Shown: positions 17,005 to 25,969, counted from the stretch's first letter. The stretch is 64,000 nucleotides of DNA from Paenibacillus agri (GCF_013359945.1 NZ_JABWCS010000220.1:1-64000); one strand, 5' to 3'. Made by a program: numbers and translations. Notes: a model not told the origin generated them from the letters alone.

Positions 17005-17775
17005 CTATTGGCTCAGAAATCCGGTCAATGGCGAAGAAGCGGCGGCTTCCTGCTGTACCGGACCCAGCCCTGACAGATAAGCGAGTCGGCCTGCAGTTAC
17101 CGCATTCCGGAAGGCAGCCGCCATACCTAACGGATCACGTGCAGTGGCGATGGCCGTATTCAGCAGCACAGCGGCGGCGCCCATTTCCATGGCTTCCGCT
17201 GCTTCTGAAGGGCGGCCGATCCCTGCATCCACGATGACAGGCAGATCTACTTCCTCAATCATGATACCGACGAGCTCTTTGGTCCGCAGTCCCCGGTTGC
17301 TGCCGATGGGCGATCCAAGCGGCATAACTGCCGCCGCCCCGGCATCCCGCAACCTGAGAGCAGCGCCCAGGTCAGGGGTCATGTAAGGGAGCACGACAAA
17401 GCCTTCCGCAGCCAATACTTCTGTCGCGCGGATCGTCTCTATATTGTCGGGCAGCAAATAGCGCTGATCCTTAATGACCTCAAGCTTGATCCAGTTGCCC
17501 ATGTCAGCCGCTTTGGCGAGCCGGGCGATACGAATGGCTTCTTCTGCAGTCCGGGCACCGGAGGTGTTGGGAAGTAGCGTCATACTGCCAGGGATATGCT
17601 GCAAAATATTTTCCTCACCCCACTCGGGATTGACTCTTCTTAACGCAACAGTAATGACTTCAGCGCCTGATGCTGCAATCACCTCGGGAATTAGTGTGTT
17701 GCGGTTATACTTGCCGGTACCAATGAACAAGCGGCTGGTCAGTGCTTTGCCGCCAATCTGAAAGATGTCGTTCAT
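17005..17775 (-). CDS. Thiazole synthase ThiG
   Basis: 256-aa TIM-barrel enzyme that joins 1-deoxy-D-xylulose 5-phosphate, ThiS thiocarboxylate and dehydroglycine into the thiazole phosphate. Signatures: FIGTGKY at the N terminus, EVITVALRRVN (strand before the active site), KLEVIKD with the Schiff-base lysine, and PVIVDAGIGRPSEAAEAMEMGAAAVL at the phosphate site. AGAGGAG precedes the ATG. Full length for the family. Confidence 0.96.
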   Translation of the reverse strand: MNDIFQIGGKALTSRLFIGTGKYNRNTLIPEVIAASGAEVITVALRRVNPEWGEENILQHIPGSMTLLPNTSGARTAEEAIRIARLAKAADMGNWIKLEVIKDQRYLLPDNIETIRATEVLAAEGFVVLPYMTPDLGAALRLRDAGAAAVMPLGSPIGSNRGLRTKELVGIMIEEVDLPVIVDAGIGRPSEAAEAMEMGAAAVLLNTAIATARDPLGMAAAFRNAVTAGRLAYLSGLGPVQQEAAASSPLTGFLSQ

Positions 17776-17808
17776 ACGTAGAACTCCTCTCTTAAAGCCA
17801 AGTTATTT

Positions 17809-18843
17809 TTAGCCAAAATATCGATGATAGAGCGTACGGGCCACGGCGGTATCCGACGTGCCGTGAATGAGTACCCGGCCATCCGGGAACAATGCAATCC
17901 GGTGCTTTTCCAGTTCCAACGACAGCATGTATGGATTTCTCCTAACTTCACCGTGTACTGCCAGCAGTTCTTCCCATAGTTCCAGATTCAGGAGAACCGC
18001 CCGGGCCGGCCGGATCTGTACGGTATCTCTGCCGCATAATACAGCGGTCTTGGACAGATTGGTCGCAGACAGGAAGGGATAGACCGGTTTCTCGCCGCAG
18101 CTCGGACAGTCGGCACGTTTAAGCTGTTCCGTAGCGACCGAGACATGCCGATTCTCCCACAGATCAAAGGAAACCAGCGTGCCGCGCAGAGAATCCTTCT
18201 GTCCGGCGAGCCATTTTAACGCCTCGGTCGTTTGGTAAGCGGCCGTCATCTGAACAGCTGGTTGAATGATGCCCACCGTGTCGCAGGTATCGCCTTCCGC
18301 ATGAAGCTCGTCAATCAGGCAGTGGAGGCAGGCGCTCTCTCCGGGGAGGACTGTCATAGAAATACCGCTGCTTCCTGTGCAAGCGCCGTAAATCCAAGGG
18401 ATGCCTGCTTTGGCCGAGATATCGTTAATAATCATTCTGATTTCAAAATTGTCGGAAGCGTCGAGAATCAAATCGACTCCGACTGTATACTCCCCGATCT
18501 CTTCGGCGGCAGCATCGGCTACTATCCCTTCCACAGTCACAGACGAGTTCACGCTTCGTAATCTTTGTGCGGCTGCGATTGCTTTTGGTAGTCTCTGCTC
18601 CGCATCGGTTTCACTGTACAAATTCTGACGCTGCAAATTGCTCCATTCCACATAATCCCGGTCGACGATTCGTATTCGGCCTACCCCGGCACGGACCAGC
18701 GTCTCGGCAATAGCAGACCCCAGTGCACCTGCACCCAGAACAAGCACACTGGAGCGGGCCAATCTGTCCTGACCTTCCGAACCTATGCCATGAAAACGTA
18801 CCTGACGGCTGTACCGCTCTTGTTCTGCCGCAGTCAAAGCCAT
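17809..18843 (-). CDS. ThiS adenylyltransferase ThiF
   Basis: 344-aa E1-like enzyme that adenylates the C terminus of ThiS so that sulphur can be added. The nucleotide-binding loop is VLGAGALGSAIAETLVRAGVG at about 34-54, followed by RIRIVDRDYVEWSNLQRQ. Zinc-binding cysteine pairs CLHC and CPSC are both present. A C-terminal region of about 90 residues follows the second pair, as in several Bacillus/Paenibacillus ThiF proteins. AGGAGG lies 8 nt before the ATG and the gap to thiS is only 4 nt. Confidence 0.94.
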   Translation of the reverse strand: MALTAAEQERYSRQVRFHGIGSEGQDRLARSSVLVLGAGALGSAIAETLVRAGVGRIRIVDRDYVEWSNLQRQNLYSETDAEQRLPKAIAAAQRLRSVNSSVTVEGIVADAAAEEIGEYTVGVDLILDASDNFEIRMIINDISAKAGIPWIYGACTGSSGISMTVLPGESACLHCLIDELHAEGDTCDTVGIIQPAVQMTAAYQTTEALKWLAGQKDSLRGTLVSFDLWENRHVSVATEQLKRADCPSCGEKPVYPFLSATNLSKTAVLCGRDTVQIRPARAVLLNLELWEELLAVHGEVRRNPYMLSLELEKHRIALFPDGRVLIHGTSDTAVARTLYHRYFG

Positions 18844-18847
18844 TCTC

Positions 18848-19051
18848 TCAGCCTCCTCCTACAAAATGTACAAACTCTATCTGGTCACCTTCAGAGAGTG
18901 AGGTACGGCCATAAGCTTCCCTCGGCACGACTTCACCGTTAATTTCCACAAGAATTCGCCGTCCGCTCCAGGGCGATTCTGCCAAAACATCGGCAATAGT
19001 AATACAATGCTCGCTTAGGAGAGTCGTTTTTCCGTTAAGTTGGACCTGCAT
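18848..19051 (-). CDS. Sulphur carrier protein ThiS
   Basis: 67-aa ubiquitin-like carrier whose C-terminal glycine is converted to a thiocarboxylate by ThiF. The end FVHFVGGG-like tail (VHFVGGG) gives the required terminal GG. AGGAGGTG is 5 nt before the ATG, fixing this start over longer in-frame starts inside tenI. It is immediately downstream of tenI and upstream of thiF. Confidence 0.95.
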   Translation of the reverse strand: MQVQLNGKTTLLSEHCITIADVLAESPWSGRRILVEINGEVVPREAYGRTSLSEGDQIEFVHFVGGG

Positions 19052-19055
19052 ATTT

Positions 19056-19700
19056 TCACCTCCTCTCAAGCCATGCAGTCTGAATGGCTGCGCGGTAAGC
19101 TTCTGCTTGTGCCGCTGGATCTGCTGCACTGCTAATTCCGGATAGTATGGCAATCCCCCCTGCGCCGCGCCTGATGACTGCTCCGGCATTGCCCGGATGA
19201 ATTCCTCCGAGGGCAATGACCGGAACAGGGCACCTGGATGCAGTTACTTCGAGGATGTCCAGCCCACGGGGAAGCAGATCAGGCTTACTAGTAGATTCAT
19301 AGACATGACCGAAAAGGCAGTAATCTGCTCCTTCACTTGCCGCGTCGACTGCTTCTTCTGGTGAATGGATGGAGCACCCGATGCGCATCTCTGAGACTAA
19401 CGGCCGCGCCGCAGCTACAGGCAGGCTATGTCCTGCTAGCTGTACACCGCCCGCTTCTGAGGCGAGCGCGACATCCAGCCGGTCGTTGATCACGATGGAT
19501 TCAATAGGAATGCCTGCTTGCTGCATTTGATTTACGGCTTCGAGTAGGGCTTTGGCGGTAAGCTGTCTATTCCGCAGGTGGAAATAGTCAACGTAGGGGA
19601 GAACGGCTAGAGAAAGACGCAGCCAATCTGCAAGTGAAATTCCTTCCGGGGAGATCAGATGCAGTTCAGGGCCGCTAACGGCGGGAAGTCGATTTTTCAT
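19056..19700 (-). CDS. Thiazole tautomerase TenI
   Basis: 214-aa TIM-barrel protein of the ThiE/TenI family. The features favour TenI, which aromatises the thiazole tautomer, over ThiE: GCSIHSPEEAVDAASEGADY, LFGHVYESTSKP and PRGLDIL match Bacillus TenI, and the ThiE pyrimidine-site motif (GPIFPTxTK) is missing. The start ATG at 19700 has GGAGAG upstream; the longer frame would run through the riboswitch terminator. It is the first gene of the thiamine operon. A thiamine phosphate synthase would then be encoded elsewhere. Confidence 0.88.
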   Translation of the reverse strand: MKNRLPAVSGPELHLISPEGISLADWLRLSLAVLPYVDYFHLRNRQLTAKALLEAVNQMQQAGIPIESIVINDRLDVALASEAGGVQLAGHSLPVAAARPLVSEMRIGCSIHSPEEAVDAASEGADYCLFGHVYESTSKPDLLPRGLDILEVTASRCPVPVIALGGIHPGNAGAVIRRGAGGIAILSGISSAADPAAQAEAYRAAIQTAWLERR

Positions 19701-19753
19701 AAAAAGAATCTCTCCTGATTGTGTATTGGTGGTTAATCTCCATCGAATAGAGC

Positions 19754-19788
19754 ACAAAAAAGCCGCCTTCCTGATCGGAAGACGGCTA
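19754..19788 (-). terminator. Riboswitch-controlled terminator before tenI
   Basis: On the minus strand AGCCGTCTTCC pairs with GGAAGGCGGCT around GATCA, followed by TTTTTT. It lies between the TPP aptamer and tenI, so it is the expression platform that stops transcription when TPP is bound. Confidence 0.9.
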
Positions 19789-19835
19789 AGTACGACAACG
19801 GAAAACAAGCCACAAAATAGGCAAGACCGGACTCT

Positions 19836-19930
19836 TAACGCGCACTTCCCTACGCTGGTATTAACCAGATCAGGTTCAAAGGGTCCAAATGTTGCATTCG
19901 TCTCAGCCTCGCGGCTCCCCTAGTGTCGGT
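19836..19930 (-). promoter_or_regulatory. TPP riboswitch (THI element)
   Basis: Read on the minus strand, conserved blocks are AGGGGAGCC, GCTGAGA, GACCCTTTGAACCTGATCTG and AATACCAGCGTAGGGAA, the signature of the thiamine pyrophosphate aptamer. It precedes a terminator hairpin and the tenI-thiSFGH operon. Confidence 0.97.
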
Positions 19931-19951
19931 TCTTATGAGATTGTTAATGTC

Positions 19952-19980
19952 ACTATACACGATTATCCGGGGAGATACAA
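19952..19980 (-). promoter_or_regulatory. Sigma-A promoter of the thiamine operon
   Basis: Minus strand TTGTAT (19980-19975), 17-nt spacer, TATAGT (19957-19952). Transcription would start just before the TPP aptamer. Confidence 0.75.
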
Positions 19981-20121
19981 TTGGTGATTGGCATTGAGCT
20001 TGTTTTAAACGGAGGCAACATTAATGGGGATGTATTAACATCTATATTGAGCAAATATTAATTGTGAATACAGTGTAATTAGGAATCTCGGTGACAAGAT
20101 GCGGAATATGTGCGGGTTAGA

Positions 20122-20150
20122 TTGACAGGAATCGGGGCTGTGGATATACT
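20122..20150 (+). promoter_or_regulatory. Sigma-A promoter of alaS
   Basis: TTGACA, 17-nt spacer, TATACT: a near-consensus promoter placed about 7 nt before the start of the T-box leader. Confidence 0.85.
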
Positions 20151-20156
20151 TGAAAT

Positions 20157-20440
20157 GTTAAAAAGCAAATGTGTAAAACGTTGATGAAATGGAGTACACC
20201 GGAAGATGGCTTGCACAGAGAACGGGTTCCTTTACGAAGATTGTCGTAATGGCTGTGAGAACCCTGGAGACAGGCCGGTGGAAAGCTAATTTCGGAGTGC
20301 GGGTACAAGTCCGCCGGGGGTTCCCGTTAACAGCCGCGACAAGGCGATCGTCTGCAATTCTCCTGCTACAACGGGATAAGGCGATAACCAGGGTGGTACC
20401 GCGATCTAATCGTCCCTGAATTTTCAGGGGCGTTTTTTTG
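20157..20440 (+). promoter_or_regulatory. T-box leader (tRNA-Ala sensing) upstream of alaS
   Basis: The invariant T-box GGGTGGTACCGCG is at 20391-20403, followed by the terminator CGTCCCTGAATTTTCAGGGG plus seven T (20411-20438). GAAAGCTAAT at 20281-20290 places a plausible GCT alanine specifier at 20285-20287 on the 3' side of stem I. Uncharged tRNA-Ala binding would favour the antiterminator and allow alaS expression. Confidence 0.95.
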
Positions 20441-20506
20441 TTTTCCATTTGTTTTTCGGAAATAACCGTGATCTCAAAATTAAGCATAAGACGGGGGCTG
20501 TATATC

Positions 20507-23140
20507 ATGAAAGCAAGTGAAATCCGTTCCAAATGGCTGCAATTTTTCGAAAGTAAAAGCCACAAAATCGAGCCGAGCGCTTCGCTCGTACCTCACAACG
20601 ATCCATCTCTGCTATGGATCAATGCCGGGATGGCGCCGCTGAAGGCGTACTTTGACGGCCGTGAGATTCCGGAGAATCCGCGTCTGACGAACTCCCAGAA
20701 GTGTATCCGTACCAACGATATCGAGAACGTCGGCAAGACACGTCGTCACCATACGTTCTTCGAGATGCTGGGTAACTTCTCCATCGGCGACTATTTCAAG
20801 GAAGAAGCGATTACCTGGGCTTGGGAATTCCTGACGGGTAAAGAGTGGATCGGCTTTGATCCAAACCGCATCTCCGTAACTGTATATGCCGAGGACGAAG
20901 AAGCTTTCAAACTGTGGAATGAAAAAGTAGGCTTGCCTGCTGAACGCATCATTAAGCTGGGTGACGAGAACTTCTGGGATATCGGCGAAGGCCCATGCGG
21001 TCCTTGCTCGGAGATCTTCTATGACCGCGGCGAAGCTTACGGCAATGACCTGAGTGACCCTGAAATGTATCCAGGCGGGGAAAATGAGCGTTGGCTGGAA
21101 GTCTGGAACCTGGTATTCTCCCAGTTCAACCATAATAAAGACGGCAGCTATACACCGCTTCCTAACAAGAATATTGATACAGGCGCAGGTCTGGAACGTT
21201 TTGCTTCGATCCTGCAAGATGTAGATTCCAACTTCGACACTGACTTGTTCCAGCCGATTATTCAGAAGACAGCACAACTTGCTGGTGTAACTTATAAGGA
21301 TAGCTTGGAGCAGGATATTGCACTTAAAGTCATCGCCGACCATGTGCGTACAGTTACTTTCGCTGTGGGCGACGGCGTACTTCCTTCTAATGAAGGTCGT
21401 GGCTACATTATTCGTCGTTTGCTCCGCCGCGCAGTCCGTTACGGAAAGACCCTGGGTCTGGATCGTCCATTCCTGCATGAGCTGACTGAAACAGTAGGCG
21501 AAATTATGGGCGTGTACTACCCGTCCGTTGTGGAGAACCGCGAATATATTGCGAAGATCATCCGTACAGAAGAGGAACGTTTCCACGAGACGCTATCCGA
21601 CGGTCTGGCTATCCTGAGCGAAATCAGCAGCAAAGCCAAAGAGAGCGGCGCTGGTGTTATTGCCGGTAAAGACGCGTTCAAGTTGTATGATACTTACGGC
21701 TTCCCGTTCGACCTGACAGAAGATTTCGCTGCTGAGCAGGGCTTGACGGTGGACCGCGAGGGCTTTGATGCAGCGATGCAGGAGCAACGTGACCGTGCAA
21801 GAGCTGCACGCCAAGATGGCGGCAGCATGAAAATTCAAGGCGGAGCCCTTTCTGAACTGACGGTTAAAAGCGAATTTGTTGGTTATAATGACTCGGTAAC
21901 TGAATCCAAAATTGTTGCGATCGTTGTCGATAACGAGTTGGCAGACCTCGCTGGCGAAGGCACAGAAGCTCAGGTTATTCTTGACACTACTCCGTTTTAT
22001 GCGGAAAGTGGCGGTCAGGTAAGCGACACGGGTGTGCTGAGCGGCGGTTCCGTAACCGCGAAAGTCAAGGGATTGTTCAAGGCGCCACATGGTCAGCATG
22101 TACACCTGGTAACAGTAGAAGCTGGTGAACTGCGCGTAGGAGATACCGTTCGTGCCGAGGTAAACCGTGCCGAGCGTGAGGACATCGTGAAGAACCATAC
22201 TGCGACTCACTTGCTGCACAAAGCGCTTAAGGAAGTGCTGGGCGGACATGTTAATCAGGCAGGTTCTTTGGTAGAAGGTGGACGTCTGCGCTTTGACTTC
22301 TCACACTTCGGCGCCATTACGCCGGAAGAGCTCAGTGAAATTGAGCACCGTGTGAATGAGCAAATCTGGCGCGGTCTGGATGTAGTGATTGAGAACAAGC
22401 CGATTGACGAAGCCAAGGCAATGGGAGCTATGGCATTGTTCGGGGAAAAATATGGTAATATCGTCCGCGTGGTGCAGGTTGGCGACTACAGCTTGGAGCT
22501 GTGTGGTGGCTGCCACGTTAGCAATACTTCGCAGATTGGAATCTTCAAGCTGCTTAGCGAGAGCGGCATCGGCTCCGGTGTACGCCGGATTGAGGCTGTA
22601 ACTGGACGCTATGCATACCAGTTCACTGAGAGCCAGCTGGATCTGCTCAAGCAATCCGCTGGACTGCTGAAGTCTTCCCTGAACGATGTGCCGAAGCGGA
22701 TTGAAGCTCTGCATGGTCAAGTACGCGAGCTGTCGCGTGAGAACGAGTCGCTGCAATCCAAGCTGAGCGCTACGTTTGCAGCGGAGCTGACTGGCAGCGT
22801 GAAGACGGTTGGCAGCGGAACGCAACTACTGGCTGTATCTGTGCAAGCAGGCAGCATGGATGCCCTGCGTTCCACAGCCGACGAGCTGAAGAGCAAGCTG
22901 CCTGACGCAGTGCTTGTTCTGGGCGCAGCCATGGACGATAAAGTGAACTTTGTCGTAGCCGTACCTCAAGAGCTGGTGAAGCGCGGCTATCATGCTGGTA
23001 AGCTGGTGAAAGAAGTGGCTGCAGTATGCGGCGGCGGCGGCGGCGGACGTCCGGATATGGCACAAGCCGGCGGTAAGGATGCTTCGAAGCTGGGCGAGGC
23101 TTTGGCCAAGGCTGAAGAATTGGTAGCAGCGCTGGGATAA
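20507..23140 (+). CDS. Alanyl-tRNA synthetase AlaS
   Basis: 877-aa class II synthetase that charges tRNA-Ala. The N terminus KASEIRSKWLQFFESKSHK, the core segments NDPSLLWINAGMAPLK and TRHHTFFEMLGNFSIGDYF, the editing-domain HATLL-type motif TATHLLHKAL, the zinc-site cysteine in CGGCH and the C-terminal glycine-rich GGGGGGRPDMAQAGG are all present. The ATG at 20507 is preceded by GGGGG; longer in-frame starts lie inside the T-box terminator. Length is normal (Bacillus AlaS 878 aa). It begins the conserved alaS-ireB-ruvX block. Confidence 0.98.
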   Translation: MKASEIRSKWLQFFESKSHKIEPSASLVPHNDPSLLWINAGMAPLKAYFDGREIPENPRLTNSQKCIRTNDIENVGKTRRHHTFFEMLGNFSIGDYFKEEAITWAWEFLTGKEWIGFDPNRISVTVYAEDEEAFKLWNEKVGLPAERIIKLGDENFWDIGEGPCGPCSEIFYDRGEAYGNDLSDPEMYPGGENERWLEVWNLVFSQFNHNKDGSYTPLPNKNIDTGAGLERFASILQDVDSNFDTDLFQPIIQKTAQLAGVTYKDSLEQDIALKVIADHVRTVTFAVGDGVLPSNEGRGYIIRRLLRRAVRYGKTLGLDRPFLHELTETVGEIMGVYYPSVVENREYIAKIIRTEEERFHETLSDGLAILSEISSKAKESGAGVIAGKDAFKLYDTYGFPFDLTEDFAAEQGLTVDREGFDAAMQEQRDRARAARQDGGSMKIQGGALSELTVKSEFVGYNDSVTESKIVAIVVDNELADLAGEGTEAQVILDTTPFYAESGGQVSDTGVLSGGSVTAKVKGLFKAPHGQHVHLVTVEAGELRVGDTVRAEVNRAEREDIVKNHTATHLLHKALKEVLGGHVNQAGSLVEGGRLRFDFSHFGAITPEELSEIEHRVNEQIWRGLDVVIENKPIDEAKAMGAMALFGEKYGNIVRVVQVGDYSLELCGGCHVSNTSQIGIFKLLSESGIGSGVRRIEAVTGRYAYQFTESQLDLLKQSAGLLKSSLNDVPKRIEALHGQVRELSRENESLQSKLSATFAAELTGSVKTVGSGTQLLAVSVQAGSMDALRSTADELKSKLPDAVLVLGAAMDDKVNFVVAVPQELVKRGYHAGKLVKEVAAVCGGGGGGRPDMAQAGGKDASKLGEALAKAEELVAALG

Positions 23141-23198
23141 GCTAGAGAGCGAACCCGGTCCAAAGGCCCGAAGCCCAAATTGCATTTGCGAAGACAGA

Positions 23199-23232
23199 CA
23201 GCGGTACTGAGTCTTTCCTCTCAGTACCGCTG
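23199..23232 (+). other. Perfect stem-loop after alaS without a T run
   Basis: CAGCGGTACTGAG pairs with CTCAGTACCGCTG over 13 bp with an 8-nt loop. The tail is GCTTCGTGG, so it is not a standard terminator. It could stabilise the 3' end of the alaS mRNA or be a weak or Rho-linked terminator before the ireB promoter. Confidence 0.5.
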
Positions 23233-23351
23233 CTTCGTGGCCGGGCCATCTGATTTAGGCGAAATGTGGTTTTGGCAATAGCTTAAAGACCAAAAATTTC
23301 ACGTTTTTTGTAGATGAAATGCCAAAAAAAGCGTTATATCCAGGCAGGATT

Positions 23352-23380
23352 TTCTTGTTGGGGCATGAATATGTTATGAT
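23352..23380 (+). promoter_or_regulatory. Candidate sigma-A promoter of ireB-ruvX
   Basis: TTCTTG, 17-nt spacer, TATGAT, about 80 nt before ireB. The rest of the 320-bp alaS-ireB gap holds only the 23199 stem-loop. Confidence 0.5.
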
Positions 23381-23460
23381 GAGGGCAGCAAGTAAGCTGT
23401 ACAGCAGCGAGTTTGCGAAGCCGCCTGCTACAGGTGATTTGCAGAAGGAAGGTGTCACAT

Positions 23461-23736
23461 ATGGACTCCATGGACAAAACGGTTAAATTCAATGTGAAGG
23501 GCGATGAGAAGGAAGCTTCTCCCGAGGAAATTCTGCTTGCGGTTTACAATGCGCTCGTAGAGAAGGAATATCATCCGATCAACCAGATCGTAGGGTATCT
23601 TCTTTCCGGAGATCCGGCCTATATTCCCCGTCACAACAATGCTAGAAGTTTGGTCCGGAGAAAAGAACGTGATGAGCTGATTGAGGAACTGGTGCGGTTC
23701 TATCTAGCCAATCATCAGGTGGATAACGCCAAATGA
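23461..23736 (+). CDS. IreB family regulatory phosphoprotein (UPF0297)
   Basis: 91-aa cytoplasmic protein. KTVKFNVKGDEKEASPEEILLAVYNAL and YHPINQIVGYLLSGDPAYIPRHNNAR are the strongly conserved core of IreB/YrzL. In Enterococcus the protein is a substrate of the IreK Ser/Thr kinase and affects cephalosporin tolerance. GGAAGGTG precedes the ATG. The stop overlaps the ruvX start (ATGA), so the two are translationally coupled, as in most Firmicutes. Confidence 0.94.
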   Translation: MDSMDKTVKFNVKGDEKEASPEEILLAVYNALVEKEYHPINQIVGYLLSGDPAYIPRHNNARSLVRRKERDELIEELVRFYLANHQVDNAK

Positions 23737-24149
23737 AGAAGCTAGGTTTGGATTATGGCGACCGTAGAATCGGCGTCGCCGCGAGTGATATTTTCGGCTG
23801 GACGGCACAATCTCTGGAGACCATTGAGCGGCGCGGAGACGGAAGAGAGTTCGAACGCATCCGCGAACTCGTCAAGGAGCATGAGATCGGAGAAATCGTG
23901 GTTGGGCTGCCGAAGAACATGAACGGCACCGTAGGTCCCCGTGGTGAAATCTGCATAGAGTTCGCTGACAAGCTTCGGGAACAATTGGAAATGCCCGTAC
24001 ACCTTTGGGATGAGCGTCTGACGACGGTATCCGCCGAGCGGGTGCTGATTGAAGGGGACGTCAGCCGAAAGAAGCGCAAAGGGATTGTGGACAAAATGGC
24101 CGCAGCCCTGATTTTGCAAAATTTTTTGGATGCTAACAGTAAAAGGTGA
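23733..24149 (+). CDS. Holliday junction resolvase-like protein RuvX (YqgF)
   Basis: 138-aa RNase H-fold protein. MKKLGLDYGDRRIGVAASD carries the first catalytic aspartate, EIVVGLPKNMNGTVGPR the second conserved strand, and HLWDERLTTVSAERVL the DERLTT motif. YqgF proteins act in 16S rRNA 5' maturation and/or recombination. Coupled to ireB upstream and followed closely by DUF1292 genes. Confidence 0.96.
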   Translation: MKKLGLDYGDRRIGVAASDIFGWTAQSLETIERRGDGREFERIRELVKEHEIGEIVVGLPKNMNGTVGPRGEICIEFADKLREQLEMPVHLWDERLTTVSAERVLIEGDVSRKKRKGIVDKMAAALILQNFLDANSKR

Positions 24150-24160
24150 GGGGTGCGCAT

Positions 24161-24469
24161 ATGACAAACGAACATATTGGCCAAGAAGAAGAACCGGAAA
24201 TTATCTATATTCCCGATGAGGAAGGTAATGAAGAGGAATTCGAGGTCATCATGAAGTTTGAGGTTGACGGTTCGGATGCCAAGTACATGATGGTAGTTCC
24301 GCTGGATTCCGAAGACGAAGAGTCCGACGAAGTGTACGCCTTCCGTTATGAGGAAGACGGCGATGATCTGCAGCTGTTCATGATCGAGAATGACGAGGAG
24401 TGGGCGATCGTCGAAGAGACGTTCAATACCCTGGTCGACGAGCTGGACGGGGGAGCAGAGAATGACTGA
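24161..24469 (+). CDS. DUF1292 protein (YrzB type)
   Basis: 102-aa very acidic cytoplasmic protein. IIYIPDEEGNEEEFEVIMKFEVDG, YMMVVPLDSEDEE and EEWAIVEETFNTLVDEL are typical of DUF1292/YrzB, whose function is unknown. The ATG at 24161 is chosen because AGGTGAGGGG lies upstream; an upstream GTG overlaps the ruvX stop. Its stop overlaps the next, related gene. Confidence 0.9.
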   Translation: MTNEHIGQEEEPEIIYIPDEEGNEEEFEVIMKFEVDGSDAKYMMVVPLDSEDEESDEVYAFRYEEDGDDLQLFMIENDEEWAIVEETFNTLVDELDGGAEND

Positions 24470-24770
24470 GTTGTCCGCTGATCAAGCGGTATGGACTTCC
24501 CGTCTTAAAGATGCGTACGGAGAGACTGTAGAACTGGAAGATGAGCAAGGCAAATCTTCCGTTTACGATATTATTGCGGAGTTTGAAGTCGGTGGCCGCG
24601 GTTACGCGGTGCTGGAGGGTTCCGGCAAGAACGGAGAATATGATATTCTTCGGATTGTAGTCTCGCCTGACGGGCTTCCTGAATTGGAAAGCATCGTCGA
24701 CGATGAAGAATGGGAAGATATTTCAGAGCTGTACGACGAGCTTACTTTTCCAGATGAGGATTTGGAATAG
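24462..24770 (+). CDS. DUF1292-like protein, second copy
   Basis: 102-aa acidic protein related to its upstream neighbour: DIIAEFEVGGRGYAVLEG and DDEEWEDISELYDEL align with the equivalent segments. The start ATG overlaps the stop of the first copy by 8 nt with GGGGAGC upstream, so they are coupled. Two tandem copies suggest an old duplication; Bacillus has one at this spot. Confidence 0.85.
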   Translation: MTELSADQAVWTSRLKDAYGETVELEDEQGKSSVYDIIAEFEVGGRGYAVLEGSGKNGEYDILRIVVSPDGLPELESIVDDEEWEDISELYDELTFPDEDLE

Positions 24771-24810
24771 GACGAGATCAGCGTACGTTACATTTACAGT
24801 TGGCATGAAG

Positions 24811-24837
24811 GAGGGCGGAGTATTCCGCGCTCTTTTT
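24811..24837 (+). terminator. Terminator after the DUF1292 pair
   Basis: GAGGGCGGA pairs with TCCGCGCTC (one mismatch) around GTAT, followed by five T. It ends the ireB-ruvX-DUF1292 unit before mltG. Confidence 0.75.
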
Positions 24838-24919
24838 GCATGGAAAGCCTTAATAAAATTATTGTTGAATTTGGGACGATACAATTTTATACTTTATAGT
24901 CGGAAAGTGAGGAGATCCA

Positions 24920-25969
24920 TTGAAATCCGCAGTCCGCACTGTGCTACTGATCCTAATTCTCCTGATTGCAGCAGGAGCTGGAGGAGCGTGGTACATTTGG
25001 AACGGGATGCAGCCGGTAGCTCCTGCCGGGCAGCCCGTAACGTTCACAATTGAGAAAGGCACGGGCAGCGCTGGAATTGCTGACCTGCTTGAGAAGAATG
25101 GGATTATCCGTAACAGTCTTTTCTTTAAAGGATATCTGAAATGGACCAAGGAAGGTTCGAAATTCAAGGCTGGCACCTATGTGGCAAAACCAGGCGATAC
25201 TTATGATGAGCTCATTGCACGGCTGAATGCCGGCGATGTTGTCAAGGAAGAGACCCTGATGTTCACCATTCCCGAAGGATACACGGCAGAACAGACCGCT
25301 GGCAAGCTGGCTACTGCCTCTAAGCTGGATTCGGGTGTCTTTGTGGATCTTATGAATTCCGGCAAGGCGCTGAAAGAGGCTGACGTTCTTGGCATTCCGC
25401 AAGAGCCGGAGCTGCGTTATCGTCTGGAGGGGTATCTTTTCCCGGAGACTTATGAGCTGCCAAAGGACAGCACGCCGCAGGAAATCCTGGAAGCGATGCT
25501 GGAACAGCTGGCGAAGAAGCTGGATACCATTCCGAATTGGCACGAAAAACTCAAGGCAAGAGGCCTCAGTCTGCATGAGCTGCTTACCGTCGCTTCATTG
25601 GTGGAGCGTGAGGTTGTAGTCGATACAGAACGTCCATTGGTGGCGGGAGTGATCTATAACCGGCTGAAAAAGGGACAGAAGCTGGAGATTGATGCCACGG
25701 TTCAATATCTGCTAGATCAACCAAAAGAAAGGCTGCTCTACAAGGATCTTGAGATTGAGAGTCCTTATAATACGTACAAGCATACAGGACTTCCTCCGGG
25801 ACCGATCTGCAACCCTGGTTTGCCGTCGATTCAGGCGGCGCTGGAGCCGCAAGCTTCCGATTATTATTTCTATGTCACGAAGAAGGATGGCAGTAAGGGT
25901 CATCTTTTTGCCAAGACATATAAGGAACATTTAGCCAATATTCAAAAAAGTAAACAAACTTCGCAGTAA
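24920..25969 (+). CDS. Endolytic murein transglycosylase MltG (YceG-like)
   Basis: 349-aa membrane-anchored enzyme that cleaves nascent peptidoglycan strands and helps set glycan length. One membrane helix at about 5-27, a LysM-like region (GSAGIADLLEKNGIIRN), then the YceG domain with LVEREVVVDTERPLVAGVIYNRL around the catalytic glutamate and QPKERLLYKDLEIESPYNTYKHTGLPPGPICNPGL near the C terminus. The start is TTG with GTGAGGAGA upstream. Occupies the yrrL position of Bacillus. Confidence 0.95.
   Translation: MKSAVRTVLLILILLIAAGAGGAWYIWNGMQPVAPAGQPVTFTIEKGTGSAGIADLLEKNGIIRNSLFFKGYLKWTKEGSKFKAGTYVAKPGDTYDELIARLNAGDVVKEETLMFTIPEGYTAEQTAGKLATASKLDSGVFVDLMNSGKALKEADVLGIPQEPELRYRLEGYLFPETYELPKDSTPQEILEAMLEQLAKKLDTIPNWHEKLKARGLSLHELLTVASLVEREVVVDTERPLVAGVIYNRLKKGQKLEIDATVQYLLDQPKERLLYKDLEIESPYNTYKHTGLPPGPICNPGLPSIQAALEPQASDYYFYVTKKDGSKGHLFAKTYKEHLANIQKSKQTSQ

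Noticed and set aside
19056..19808. Longer TenI start
   Set aside because: It would place the N terminus across the TPP riboswitch terminator; ATG 19700 has a good ribosome binding site.
20438..20506. Longer AlaS start
   Set aside because: The upstream in-frame TTG lies in the T-box terminator; the family N terminus begins at ATG 20507.
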